Shown: positions 9,125 to 19,449 of the stretch, piece by piece
Numbering within the stretch: position 1 is the stretch's first letter
Layout of the letters: each line of letters opens with the position of its first letter
DNA from: Arthrobacter sp. APC 3897
GTDB lineage: Bacteria; Actinomycetota; Actinomycetes; Actinomycetales; Micrococcaceae
Direction: 5' to 3'
NCBI RefSeq assembly: GCF_030407495.1
Contig: NZ_JASDDG010000012.1
Location: 25,939 to 89,938 of the forward strand
Length of the DNA: 64,000 nucleotides
Position numbers and translations under genes: made by a program
The notes under the pieces: generated by a model
What the model was told of the DNA's origin: nothing
What the model saw: the letters and a program-made list of their open reading frames with translations, nothing else
The model's database searches: none

Positions 9125-10763
9125 CGGACCGTTGATTGTCCAGAGTGATAAGACCATTCTGCTGGAGGTGGATCATGCCCAGTCGACTGAGGCCCGGCAC
9201 GCCATCGCCGCCTTTGCAGAGCTGGAAAGGGCCCCCGAGCACATCCACAGTTACCGGCTAACCCCGCTGGGCCTGTGGAATGCCCGGGCCGCAGGGCTCG
9301 ACGCCGAGCAGGTCCTCAACACGCTGCTGACCTATTCCCGTTTCCCGGTGCCGCACTCGCTGCTGGTGGACATTGAGGAAACCATGTCCCGGTATGGGCG
9401 GCTGCGGCTGGAGAAGGACCCGCAGCACGGCCTGGTGCTGCGCACCAACGATTACCCGGTGCTGGAAGAAGTGATGCACGCCAAGAAGATCCAGCCGCTG
9501 CTGGGCCCCCGGATCGACGGCGAGACCGTGGTGGTGCAGTCCTCCATGCGCGGACAGCTTAAGCAGCTGCTGCTGAAGCTTGGCTGGCCCGCCGAGGACC
9601 TTGCCGGCTACGTGGACGGCACACCGCACCCCATCATGCTCAATGAGGACGGCTGGTCGCTGCGTCCGTACCAGAAGCTCGCCACGGAAAATTTCTGGGC
9701 CGGCGGTTCCGGCGTCGTCGTCCTGCCCTGCGGTGCGGGTAAGACGCTGGTGGGTGCCGCGGCCATGGCAACCAGCTCAACCACCACTCTGATCCTGGTC
9801 ACCAATACGGTTTCTGCCCGGCAGTGGAAGGACGAGCTGCTCAAGCGGACGTCGCTGACCGAAGACGAAATTGGCGAGTATTCCGGTGCGGTAAAGGAAG
9901 TCCGGCCGGTCACCATCGCCACCTATCAGGTGCTCACGCTGAAACGCGGCGGGCTGTATCCGCATCTGGAGCTGCTGGATGCCAATGACTGGGGCCTGAT
10001 TGTCTATGACGAAGTACATTTGCTGCCGGCGCCGATTTTCCGGATGACGGCGGACCTGCAGGCCCGCCGCCGCCTTGGACTGACTGCCACATTGGTGCGT
10101 GAGGACGGACGCGAAGGCGAGGTTTTCTCCCTGATTGGGCCCAAACGCTATGACGCGCCGTGGAAGGACATCGAGGCCCAGGGCTACATTGCCCCGGCCG
10201 AGTGCGTCGAGGTCCGGGTGGACCTGCCCAGGGACGAACGGGTGGCCTATGCCATGGCCGAGGAAGGCGACAAGTACCGCCTGTGCTCGACGTCGGAAAC
10301 CAAGACCGGCGTCGTCGAACAGCTGGTCCGCCGGCATGCCGGCGAGCAGACCCTGGTGATCGGCCAGTACCTGGACCAGCTGGATGAGCTGGCGGAGCGT
10401 CTGGACGCCCCGGTCATCAAGGGTGACACTCCGGTGAAGGAACGCCAGCGGCTGTTCAACGAGTTTCGGGAGGGCACCCTGACCACACTGGTGGTTTCCA
10501 AAGTTGCCAACTTCTCCATTGATCTGCCGGAGGCATCGGTTGCCGTGCAGGTTTCCGGGTCCTTCGGTTCCCGCCAGGAAGAGGCCCAGCGGCTGGGCCG
10601 GCTGCTGCGGCCCAAGGCAGACGGCAAGGCCGCGCACTTCTACACGGTGGTGGCCCGGGACACCCTGGACCAGGACTTCGCGGCGAAACGTCAGCGTTTC
10701 CTCGCCGAACAGGGCTACGCGTACTCCATCCTCGACGCTGCCGACATCGAAAAGCCGGTGTAG
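9117..10763 (+). CDS. DNA repair helicase XPB (bacterial, SF2)
   Basis: A 548-residue superfamily 2 DNA translocase related to eukaryotic TFIIH XPB. The N-terminal damage-recognition-like region (1-175) precedes the helicase core: Walker A GAGKT (206-210), DEVH box (298-301), the diagnostic RED motif (328-330) and motif VI (EEAQRLGRLLRP, about residue 485). Family members unwind DNA 3'-5' and are implicated in DNA repair, although the bacterial role is not settled. It overlaps the partner gene by 8 bases. A two-component system follows about 80 bases downstream. Confidence 0.94.
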   Translation: MADGPLIVQSDKTILLEVDHAQSTEARHAIAAFAELERAPEHIHSYRLTPLGLWNARAAGLDAEQVLNTLLTYSRFPVPHSLLVDIEETMSRYGRLRLEKDPQHGLVLRTNDYPVLEEVMHAKKIQPLLGPRIDGETVVVQSSMRGQLKQLLLKLGWPAEDLAGYVDGTPHPIMLNEDGWSLRPYQKLATENFWAGGSGVVVLPCGAGKTLVGAAAMATSSTTTLILVTNTVSARQWKDELLKRTSLTEDEIGEYSGAVKEVRPVTIATYQVLTLKRGGLYPHLELLDANDWGLIVYDEVHLLPAPIFRMTADLQARRRLGLTATLVREDGREGEVFSLIGPKRYDAPWKDIEAQGYIAPAECVEVRVDLPRDERVAYAMAEEGDKYRLCSTSETKTGVVEQLVRRHAGEQTLVIGQYLDQLDELAERLDAPVIKGDTPVKERQRLFNEFREGTLTTLVVSKVANFSIDLPEASVAVQVSGSFGSRQEEAQRLGRLLRPKADGKAAHFYTVVARDTLDQDFAAKRQRFLAEQGYAYSILDAADIEKPV

Positions 10764-10843
10764 CCGCCGGACACCAGCTCCTGTTCAGAAACTGTCAGGC
10801 TTACCTACAGACAATGCACAGCTAAATGTAAGAAACTGATCCA

Positions 10844-11557
10844 GTGAATAAATCATCCGGACCTGAAGCCCGTCTCCTGGTCGTTGACGACGAGCCCAAC
10901 ATTCGCGAACTCCTTTCCACCTCTCTCCGCTTTGCCGGCTTCGACGTCGTCGCCGCCGGAAACGGGCGGGAAGCCCTCGCCGCTGTGGAGGAGCATGCCC
11001 CGGACCTTGCGGTCCTGGATGTCATGCTGCCGGACATGGACGGTTTCACCCTTACCCGGCGCCTGCGGGCGGCCGGGCGGCATTTCCCCGTGGTCTTCCT
11101 GACCGCCCGGGACGATACCGAGGACAAGGTCACCGGACTGACCGTAGGCGGGGATGACTACGTCACCAAGCCCTTCAGCCTGGACGAAGTGGTGGCCCGC
11201 ATCCGCGCCGTGCTGCGGCGCACCCAGCCGCTTGACGACGATGACGCCGTCCTGCGCGTCGATGACCTTGAGCTTGACGATGATGCGCATGAAGTCCGCC
11301 GCGGCGGGGTCACGATTGACCTGTCCCCCACCGAGTTCAAGCTGCTGCGGTACCTGATGCTCAATCCCAACCGGGTGTTGTCCAAAGCCCAGATCCTGGA
11401 CCACGTGTGGGAGTACGACTTCAACGGCGACGCCTCCATTGTGGAGTCCTACATTTCGTATCTGCGCCGCAAGATTGACCGCAGCCCCGATGCACCCGCG
11501 CTGATCCAGACCAAGCGCGGTGTGGGTTATCTGCTGCGTACGTCGGAGAAGCGCTAA
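10844..11557 (+). CDS. OmpR-family response regulator
   Basis: A 237-residue DNA-binding response regulator. The receiver domain (10-125) carries the acidic pocket D15-D16, phospho-acceptor D59 in LAVLDVMLPD and K109 in TKPF. The C-terminal winged helix (about 140-235) ends in IQTKRGVGYLLR, typical of OmpR/PhoP proteins. The start is GTG 10844. The cognate kinase starts 3 bases after the stop, so the pair forms one operon. The sequence is closest in style to the mycobacterial TrcR/TcrX group, but the stimulus is unknown. Confidence 0.94.
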   Translation: MNKSSGPEARLLVVDDEPNIRELLSTSLRFAGFDVVAAGNGREALAAVEEHAPDLAVLDVMLPDMDGFTLTRRLRAAGRHFPVVFLTARDDTEDKVTGLTVGGDDYVTKPFSLDEVVARIRAVLRRTQPLDDDDAVLRVDDLELDDDAHEVRRGGVTIDLSPTEFKLLRYLMLNPNRVLSKAQILDHVWEYDFNGDASIVESYISYLRRKIDRSPDAPALIQTKRGVGYLLRTSEKR

Positions 11558-11560
11558 GCC

Positions 11561-13033
11561 TTGCTCCGCCGCTGGAAATCTGCCTCGCTGCGCACCCAGC
11601 TCGTAGCCATCATGGCGGTCCTGATGGTCATTACCGTGACCATCACCGGGTTGGCCACCATCTACGTACTGCGCCAAATCCTGGTGATGCGCCTGGATGA
11701 CGAAATCGCTGAGAACGCCTCCGCCGTATCCCGCTATCTCGTGTCGGAGGGGCAAACGGGCGATGCGTCGCTGTTCCGGTTCTACGGCCTGTACCTGGCC
11801 GATGACGGCACCCACGGCCCTGAAACCGAATCCAACCCGCGCAAAGACACTCCTGTTGTGCCGCAGTACACCGCGCAGGATGTGCAGGACCTCGACCAGA
11901 CCGGCCAGACCGTCCCGGGAACCGCGCCCGGCAGCAAGGGATGGCGCCTGCGGGTGTTCCCCCTGCAGAACGCTCCCGGATCCATTGTGGTGGCGCTGTC
12001 CCTGGATTCCGTCGCAACAACGGTGGATGAGGCCGCGTCGCTGGTGTTCTCGGTGGGACTGCTGGGCACCCTTGGTGCCACGGGCATTGCGTATTGGGCG
12101 GTCTCGCGTCAGTTCCGTCCGCTGAGCCAGGTCGAAAAAACGGCGGCGGCCATTGCCGCCGGCGATCTGTCCCGGCGTGTGGACGTCGGTAATCCGTCCA
12201 CTGAGGTCGGCCGCCTGTCCCGGTCCCTGAACGCCATGCTGGCCCACATTGAAACGGCGTTTGCGGCGCGCACCAAGTCGGAGCAGAAGATGCGCCGCTT
12301 CGTCCAGGATGCGTCCCATGAACTGCGCACCCCGCTGGTAACGATTCGCGGATTCTCCGAGCTGTACCGCCACGGAGCCCTGCAGAAGCCCGAGGAGATT
12401 GGCGCCGCCATGGGCCGCATCGAGAGTGAGGCCAAGAGGATGGGCCAGCTGGTCGAAGACCTCCTCACCCTGGCCCGGATCGATGAGCAGCGCCCGCTGG
12501 AATACGCGCCGGTGGACCTGATGCTTCTTGGCAATGACGCAGCCATGGACGCGCGGGCCAGCGCGCCGGGACGCGACATCCGGGTGGTGGGCCTGGACGG
12601 TCAGCAGCCGCGGCCTGCCCCCACCATCGGCGACGAGGCCCGTCTGCGTCAGGTGGTGGCAAACCTGATGACCAATGCGCTGCGCTACACCCCTGACGGT
12701 TCCCCCATCGAAATTGCCGTGGGTGTGGCTCCGGTGATCCACAACCGTTCCGACGCCGTGCTTGAGGTCCGCGATCACGGGCCGGGCATCTCGGAAGAAG
12801 ACGCGGCACGGGTCTTTGAACGGTTCTACCGGGCTGATTCCTCCCGGTACCGCGAAACCGGAGGTACCGGCCTTGGTTTGGCAATTGTGGCGGCGCTGGT
12901 GGCCCAGCATGACGGCACTGTCCGGCTGTCCGAAACCGAGGGCGGGGGTGCCACAATGTCCATCCGCCTGCCTTACCGTGCTCCGGAGGACCTTGAGGAC
13001 GACCATGCAGACGAGCCGGACGTCGATCAGTAA
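11561..13033 (+). CDS. Membrane sensor histidine kinase
   Basis: A 490-residue HisKA/HATPase kinase partnered with the preceding response regulator. Two transmembrane helices (about 15-40 and 160-182) flank an extracytoplasmic sensor of about 115 residues with no recognised fold. HAMP (about 183-235) leads to the phospho-acceptor H253 in DASHELRTPL; the ATPase shows N (NLMTNALRYTP), G1 (DHGPGI), F (FERFYR) and G2 (GGTGLGLAIV) boxes. The TTG start at 11561 has GGAGAA ten bases upstream, inside the end of the regulator gene. The C-terminal tail is acidic. Confidence 0.93.
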   Translation: MLRRWKSASLRTQLVAIMAVLMVITVTITGLATIYVLRQILVMRLDDEIAENASAVSRYLVSEGQTGDASLFRFYGLYLADDGTHGPETESNPRKDTPVVPQYTAQDVQDLDQTGQTVPGTAPGSKGWRLRVFPLQNAPGSIVVALSLDSVATTVDEAASLVFSVGLLGTLGATGIAYWAVSRQFRPLSQVEKTAAAIAAGDLSRRVDVGNPSTEVGRLSRSLNAMLAHIETAFAARTKSEQKMRRFVQDASHELRTPLVTIRGFSELYRHGALQKPEEIGAAMGRIESEAKRMGQLVEDLLTLARIDEQRPLEYAPVDLMLLGNDAAMDARASAPGRDIRVVGLDGQQPRPAPTIGDEARLRQVVANLMTNALRYTPDGSPIEIAVGVAPVIHNRSDAVLEVRDHGPGISEEDAARVFERFYRADSSRYRETGGTGLGLAIVAALVAQHDGTVRLSETEGGGATMSIRLPYRAPEDLEDDHADEPDVDQ

Positions 13034-13184
13034 GGCTTGTTCCCTGCCCTCCACAGGCACGGCCGGCGCACTGCCGGACCTCTAGCTGCCCACAGTCTCC
13101 GGCAGGTGACTGCCCGCATTCCCCGGCCGGCCTAGTGTCAAAGGCCCAATGACCGACGGAACAGCTTTTTGAACGGAGACAACC

Positions 13185-13475
13185 ATGGCACTGGTATCAG
13201 TGGACAGCGAGATCCTGGACGCCAAGAGCGCCGAGGTGCGCGGAACCATCGACCGCCTCCAATCGGACATCAATCGGATGCAGTCCGGCCTGCAGGCCCT
13301 GAGCGAGTCGTGGCAGGGACAGGCCTCGGCGAACTTTCAGTCTCTGGTGGCCGATTGGCGGAGCACACAGGCAAAGGTCGAGGAGTCTCTGGCCGGCATC
13401 AACCTGGCGCTGGGGCATGCCTCGGCCCAGTATGCGGAAACTGAAGCGGCCAACGTTGCCCTGTTTCGGCACTGA
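13185..13475 (+). CDS. WXG100 family protein (ESAT-6-like)
   Basis: A 96-residue helical hairpin protein with the W-Q-G turn at 43-45 (SESWQGQAS) and flanking helices, the hallmark of WXG100 type VII secretion substrates. ATG 13185 is preceded by CGGAGAC. No ESX/EccC ATPase or partner WXG100 gene is within the window, so it is an orphan whose secretion machinery must be elsewhere. It is a single-gene unit ending at a bidirectional terminator shared with groL. Confidence 0.9.
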   Translation: MALVSVDSEILDAKSAEVRGTIDRLQSDINRMQSGLQALSESWQGQASANFQSLVADWRSTQAKVEESLAGINLALGHASAQYAETEAANVALFRH

Positions 13476-13516
13476 GCGGACACCCTGAAAGACACCGGGC
13501 AAAGCCGAAATACACA

Positions 13517-13553
13517 GAAAAGGTGCGGCGCCCTCCCGGGTGCCGCACCTTTT
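13517..13553. terminator. Bidirectional terminator between WXG100 and groL
   Basis: A 13-base stem, AGGTGCGGCGCCC (13521-13533) with GGGTGCCGCACCT (13538-13550), contains a single G/T wobble and a TCCC loop. It is flanked by AAAA and TTTT runs, so it can terminate transcription from both sides. It sits between two convergent genes. Confidence 0.88.
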
Positions 13554-13598
13554 CCAGACGCGCCGTGGTGATCCGGCAACGGACCACCGGGGGTGGGG

Positions 13599-15377
<1,779 letters not shown>

Positions 15378-15393
15378 TCAACGCCAACCGCTT

Positions 15394-15420
15394 TTAGCAG
15401 TCATACGGCAAGAGTGCTAA
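15394..15420 (-). promoter_or_regulatory. CIRCE operator (proximal) of groL
   Basis: On the plus strand, TTAGCAGTC (15394-15402), a 9-base spacer and GAGTGCTAA (15412-15420) match the HrcA operator consensus TTAGCACTC-N9-GAGTGCTAA with one mismatch. It lies about 160 bases upstream of groL. Confidence 0.88.
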
Positions 15421-15428
15421 CTCAATAA

Positions 15429-15455
15429 TTAGCACTCCCACACACTGAGTGCAAG
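15429..15455 (-). promoter_or_regulatory. CIRCE operator (distal) of groL, overlapping a likely promoter
   Basis: TTAGCACTC (15429-15437), a 9-base spacer and GAGTGCAAG (15447-15455) form a second HrcA site with two mismatches, only 8 bases from the first. On the minus strand a -35-like TTGCAC lies within it, 17 bases from TAATTA, so HrcA binding would block the polymerase. Confidence 0.85.
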
Positions 15456-15556
15456 CGATCACGGCTCGGTGCCTGGCCCATCACAGGCAACGGCATCCAC
15501 GGTTCCGTGTCCGTGTCCCCGGGGCAGCCGGAGGTTTGGCTTCCCGACGCCTTCAG

Positions 15557-15760
15557 CTACACGGTGCGGACGTCCTCGGCCTGCGGCCCCTTCTGGCCCT
15601 CGCCGATATCAAACTCCACGCGCTGACCCTCTTCGAGGGTGCGGTATCCGGACGCCTGGATTGCTGACCAGTGCACAAAAACATCCGTCTGCGCTTCGTC
15701 CACGGTAATGAATCCGTAGCCTTTTTCCCCGTTGAACCATTTGACGATCCCCTGCGCCAT
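15557..15760 (-). CDS. Cold-shock protein (67 residues)
   Basis: A single cold-shock domain, 67 residues, [20 protein letters not shown], with RNP1 (KGYGFI) and RNP2 (VFVHWSAI). It is the standard short actinobacterial Csp that binds single-stranded RNA and DNA. ATG 15760 is preceded by GGGAGAAC. It is separate from the longer 127-residue cold-shock protein at 5758-6141, so the window holds two types. It is monocistronic, with over 200 bases of upstream non-coding sequence that could be a regulatory 5' leader. Confidence 0.95.
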   Translation of the reverse strand: MAQGIVKWFNGEKGYGFITVDEAQTDVFVHWSAIQASGYRTLEEGQRVEFDIGEGQKGPQAEDVRTV

Positions 15761-15976
15761 GTTGTTCTCCCACTTCGTTGCGAGTAAAAGTTCAGCCACG
15801 GTGATCATGGCGGAACCCGCTGCGGCGCGCAGGGAAATCCGGAGCACGGAGCTGTTCTGCCGGCTCCGGATCCTGGGCGGCACGGCTGGCACTCACTTTA
15901 GCCATGGCGGGCCGGACCTCCCGCTGCGCAGCAGGATCGTTATGGAGTATTTACGCGGCAGCAGGCAGTACGGCCT

Positions 15977-16600
15977 TTACTGGAATCCCGGGCCGGCCAC
16001 CACGGTGACCAGGGTGAACTCCGGCGACTGGACGACGGCTGGAATCCCCAGCAGCTGCGACAGCTCCTGTGCGTTGGGCAGCTGGTCCTCAGCGCCGTAG
16101 TAAATGATCGATTCCTGCAGCGGCTGCCCGCCCCAGTTGGCCACCTGGGCTGTGATCCAGCCGTCGGCTCCCAGCCGGTCAGACACACTGGATCCCAAAC
16201 CGCCCACGCCGCTTCCGTTCAGGACCACGACGGGCTGGCTCCGGTCCGCTGCGTCCTGCGTCGGAGTAGGCGTGGGCGTAGGCGTGGGCTCGGCACTCGA
16301 TGCGGCAGCGGGGGACGCGCTGGGATCCGCACCCTTCCCGGATTCTGAGGCCTGCGGTTCCGGGGATTGCACAGTGGCAGAGGAATCGGCGGCAGGTGCC
16401 CTGCCGCCGTCGTCTGCGCCGATGCCCAGCCGGGGAAGGACAAAATATGCTGCTACCCCAAGCACCAGGGCGAGTATGCCGACCGTGATGATCAGACCAA
16501 GTCCGCTCGAGCGCGAAGGAATCAGCCGTTCCCGGTGAACGCCCTGGCGTGACGACGTTTCGGGAACCTTGTCAAACTCATCCCGGGGGTAATTGCTCAT
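15977..16600 (-). CDS. LytR C-terminal domain membrane protein
   Basis: A 207-residue single-pass protein: a cytoplasmic basic N-terminus, a transmembrane helix at about 33-56, a Ser/Ala/Pro linker with a (PT)n run (about 104-112), then an extracellular LytR_C domain (about 120-205, QPVVVLNGSGVGGLG...VSDRLGADGW). This domain is found at the end of LytR-CpsA-Psr proteins and alone in small actinobacterial membrane proteins; its role in the wall is unclear. The DUF3263 gene lies 37 bases upstream on the same strand, probably one operon. Confidence 0.9.
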   Translation of the reverse strand: MSNYPRDEFDKVPETSSRQGVHRERLIPSRSSGLGLIITVGILALVLGVAAYFVLPRLGIGADDGGRAPAADSSATVQSPEPQASESGKGADPSASPAAASSAEPTPTPTPTPTQDAADRSQPVVVLNGSGVGGLGSSVSDRLGADGWITAQVANWGGQPLQESIIYYGAEDQLPNAQELSQLLGIPAVVQSPEFTLVTVVAGPGFQ

Positions 16601-16637
16601 GGTCAGGTATCAGTCCTTGGTCTCAGGTGGCGCCGGT

Positions 16638-16940
16638 TTAGACGTCAGAGCCTGAACGACGGGCAGTACGCGCGCGCTGACGGGTGGTTCGTAGTCTACG
16701 CAGTCTCTTGACCAGCATGGGGTCATGGGCAAGGGCGTCCTCGGTGTCAATCAGCGCATTGAGGACCTGGTAGTAGCGTGTGGCGGACATGCCGAACAGC
16801 TCACGGATGGCCTGTTCTTTGGCACCCGCATATTTCCACCAGGCACGTTCCAGGGCCAGCATCTGCTGTTCCTGTTCCCCCAACGGACTGTCGGGGTCAA
16901 CCGTGCCGTCCAGCGAGAAGGCTTCGGTTGTTTCGGCCAC
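16638..16940 (-). CDS. DUF3263 family protein
   Basis: A 100-residue actinobacterial protein of unknown function. The conserved core is EQQMLALERAWWKYAGAKEQ followed by AIRELFGMSATRYYQVLNALID and PMLVKRLRRLR, a helix-turn-helix-like pattern that may bind DNA. GTG 16940 has GGGAG eight bases upstream; ATG 16973 would add 11 residues. It precedes the LytR_C gene, the usual conserved order for these two families. Confidence 0.88.
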   Translation of the reverse strand: MAETTEAFSLDGTVDPDSPLGEQEQQMLALERAWWKYAGAKEQAIRELFGMSATRYYQVLNALIDTEDALAHDPMLVKRLRRLRTTRQRARTARRSGSDV

Positions 16941-17110
16941 AGAACACTCCCGGATAGTTGACGGTTTCACCACCCATGGTAGTTGGTGAATAACAGCATT
17001 GTCATTCGGACGTTTCCCTCCGCCCGGACCCGGGCGGCCCGCAGCTTCCCCGTGACGTCCGGCCCATGCGGGCTGCGGCGGCAGCGCTGTTTGGACTATG
17101 GTCTAACGCT

Positions 17111-17599
17111 ATGTTCGCGAAACTCCGAACCCGGACGGCGGCAGGTCTGGTGCTGGTTGCCTGCATCTTTGCCGGGACGTCGTGTTCAAACTTCCCGGCA
17201 GATCCGGAGGGAACTCTGGACCGTGTCACCGGCGGCACCCTCCGTGTGGGTGTGTCCCACTCCCCGCCCTTCACCGATGTCAGCGGTGCTGAACCCGCGG
17301 GACCGGAAACTGATCTGGCCCGCGACTTTGCCGCTTCCCTCGACGCCGGCATCGAATGGGCCGAAGGCGGCGAGGAACACCTCATGGAAGCCCTGAAACA
17401 AGGCGATCTCGACCTGGTCATCGGCGGGCTGACCGAATCAACACCCTGGACAGACAAGGCGGCAGTGACCCGCCCCTATGCCGAGAGCACCGATGACTGG
17501 GGGAAACCCCGGAAGCATGTGCTGGCGGCGCCCCTCGGTGAAAATGCCTTCCTCTCCGCGTTGGAAGAGTTTCTTGCAGACCGGGAGCCGGGCCGGTGA
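17111..17599 (+). CDS. Short solute-binding lipoprotein (family 3, apparently one lobe)
   Basis: A 162-residue exported protein with a hydrophobic signal and a possible lipobox cysteine (C25 in AGTSC). The body matches the start of an SBP_bac_3 protein (GGTLRVGVSHSPPFTD...ETDLARDFAASLD...LMEALKQGDLDLVIGGLTESTPW) and then passes directly to sequence like its extreme C-terminus (KHVLAAPLGENAFLSALEEFL). The second lobe of about 90 residues is missing, against a usual length of 250-280. The stop overlaps the start of a CDF transporter by 4 bases, so the two are co-translated; a metal-handling role is inferred from this. Confidence 0.72.
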   Translation: MFAKLRTRTAAGLVLVACIFAGTSCSNFPADPEGTLDRVTGGTLRVGVSHSPPFTDVSGAEPAGPETDLARDFAASLDAGIEWAEGGEEHLMEALKQGDLDLVIGGLTESTPWTDKAAVTRPYAESTDDWGKPRKHVLAAPLGENAFLSALEEFLADREPGR

Positions 17600-18594
17600 A
17601 CAGGCAGCAGGGCAGGACCGAACTTCCCCCGGAGCAGTCCGACGCACTTCGCCGGGCCGTGCGGTTGGAATGGATCACGATCGGCTTCCTTACGGTCACC
17701 GTAACGGCTGTTTTCCTGGTCATGGGCAATTCACAGGCCATGCGCGCGGCCTGGATCGAAGACATGCTGTCCTTCATCCCGCCGCTGGCCTTCCTCCTCG
17801 CCGTACGTCTTGTGGCCCGCCCGCCCAGCTCCCGCTATCCGTACGGTTATCACCGGTCCATCGGCGTCGCCCATCTGGTGGCGGCCGTGGCGCTGACGAC
17901 CATGGGATCTTTCCTCATATATGAGTCCATAACGGGCCTGCTGAAAGGTGAACATCCTCCCATCGGGACCGTGGAGATCCTCGGAAACCGGGTTTGGCTG
18001 GGCTGGCTCATGATGGCGGTGATGGCAGTGACCACCATTCCTCCGGTGATCGCGGGCCGGATCAAGATTCGCCTGGCACGGCAGCTGCACAACAAGGTCC
18101 TCTATGCCGATGCCGATATGAACAAGGCCGACTGGATGACCGCTGTCGGGTCCATTATCGGCGTCGCCGGAATCGGGCTTGGTTTCTGGTGGGCCGATGC
18201 AGCCGCTGCCCTCTTCATCGCCGTCAGCATCCTTCGCGACGGTCTGCGAAACATGCGGGGTGCGATTACTGATCTGGTGGATACGACCGCCACGACCTTT
18301 GATGACTCGGATCCGGATCCGCTCGCCGCACAAGTGAAGGATTATCTGCACTCGCTGCCGTGGGTGGAAGCCGCGGGAGTGCGAATGCGAGACGAAGGTC
18401 AGGTTTTTCATGTGGAGGCCTTCGTGGTGCCCGTCAATGCCGCCGGCCTTTCACTGCCCCGGCTTGCGGCCGCGCGGGAAGGCTGCGCCGGCCTCGACTG
18501 GAAACTCGCGGACACAGTCGTAATCCCCGTGCAGGCACTTCCTGATGAACTCGGCGGGCACCGCGGCGTTCATCAGTCAGGCGGGGAAGAGTGA
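17596..18594 (+). CDS. CDF-family cation transporter
   Basis: A 332-residue membrane protein with about six transmembrane segments and a cytoplasmic C-terminal domain, of the cation diffusion facilitator type. Signatures include RYPYGYHRSIG (80-90) and the helix-5 segment ADADMNKADWMT. The helix-2 region reads WIEDMLSFIPP. The usual His of the HxxxD pair in helix 5 is replaced by M175, with D179 kept, so metal preference may be altered. GTG 17596 overlaps the lipoprotein stop by 4 bases. Such proteins export divalent metals in exchange for protons. Confidence 0.87.
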   Translation: MNRQQGRTELPPEQSDALRRAVRLEWITIGFLTVTVTAVFLVMGNSQAMRAAWIEDMLSFIPPLAFLLAVRLVARPPSSRYPYGYHRSIGVAHLVAAVALTTMGSFLIYESITGLLKGEHPPIGTVEILGNRVWLGWLMMAVMAVTTIPPVIAGRIKIRLARQLHNKVLYADADMNKADWMTAVGSIIGVAGIGLGFWWADAAAALFIAVSILRDGLRNMRGAITDLVDTTATTFDDSDPDPLAAQVKDYLHSLPWVEAAGVRMRDEGQVFHVEAFVVPVNAAGLSLPRLAAAREGCAGLDWKLADTVVIPVQALPDELGGHRGVHQSGGEE

Positions 18595-18625
18595 CTCCGG
18601 ATTGGCGCCGTTCTAGGCTGGACAG

Positions 18626-19435
18626 GTGAACTCCAATGATCCGACCCTCTTTTCGCTGCCGCCCGCCCACGGCGGATCCGGACGCGGCACGCCGGACGAC
18701 ATGCAGTTTCCGTTCGCTGCCCCCACAGCACTGACCGATGCCATGGCCCCGGACTGGGCCCGCGCGCTGGCTCCGGCCGCTCCGGCACTGCACCGGATTG
18801 CCGCCGGGCTCCAGGAAGAACGCGCTGCCGGTCACACTGTCCTGCCCGCGCCGGAGAACATCCTCCGGGCGTTCTCCCGTCCGCTGTCGGACGTCAAAGT
18901 CCTGCTGATCGGCCAGGACCCCTATCCCACTCCCGGCCATGCGGTGGGGCTGTCCTTTTCGGTGGACCCGGCAGTGCGTCCGCTGCCGCGCAGCCTGAAC
19001 AACATCTACAAGGAACTGCATGCGGATCTGGGCATAGAGCCCTGCACCCACGGCGACCTCAGCGGCTGGTCGGACCAGGGCGTGCTGCTGCTGAACCGTG
19101 TGCTGACAGTTCGTGCCGGCAGTGCGGGATCCCACCGTAAGCGCGGCTGGGAGCAGATCACGGAACTGGCGGTCCGGGCCGTCGTCGGCCGGCGCCTGGC
19201 CGACGGGAGCCGCGCGCCGCTCGTGGCCGTGCTGTGGGGCAACGACGCCCGCTCGATCGTGCCGCTGCTCGGCGACGTCCCGAGGATTGAATCTGCCCAC
19301 CCCAGCCCGCTTTCAGCCTCGCGCGGCTTTTTCGGGTCGCGTCCCTTCAGCCGGGTTAATGAACTGCTGCAGCAGCAGGGCGCCGGGCCAATCGACTGGC
19401 AGCCGGCGCGGTACGGTAAGGGAAACGCCTTTTGA
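18626..19435 (+). CDS. ung: Uracil-DNA glycosylase, family 1
   Basis: A 269-residue base-excision repair enzyme that removes uracil from DNA. The water-activating loop [17 protein letters not shown] contains catalytic D98, and the [18 protein letters not shown] leucine-loop segment carries the catalytic His. An N-terminal extension of about 40 residues is longer than in E. coli Ung (229). The start is GTG 18626; a nearby GGACAG is a weak ribosome-binding site. It precedes the siderophore-interacting gene by 14 bases. Confidence 0.94.
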   Translation: MNSNDPTLFSLPPAHGGSGRGTPDDMQFPFAAPTALTDAMAPDWARALAPAAPALHRIAAGLQEERAAGHTVLPAPENILRAFSRPLSDVKVLLIGQDPYPTPGHAVGLSFSVDPAVRPLPRSLNNIYKELHADLGIEPCTHGDLSGWSDQGVLLLNRVLTVRAGSAGSHRKRGWEQITELAVRAVVGRRLADGSRAPLVAVLWGNDARSIVPLLGDVPRIESAHPSPLSASRGFFGSRPFSRVNELLQQQGAGPIDWQPARYGKGNAF

Positions 19436-19449
19436 TCTAGGAGAACCGC

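Noticed and set aside
10853-13060. A 735-codon minus-strand frame across the two-component genes.
   Set aside because: Antisense to a well-supported response regulator and kinase, without a family match.
15412-15437. A near-perfect inverted repeat GAGTGCTAA-N8-TTAGCACTC read as a single inverted operator.
   Set aside because: Its arms are the inner halves of two separate, correctly oriented CIRCE sites with the right 9-base spacers.
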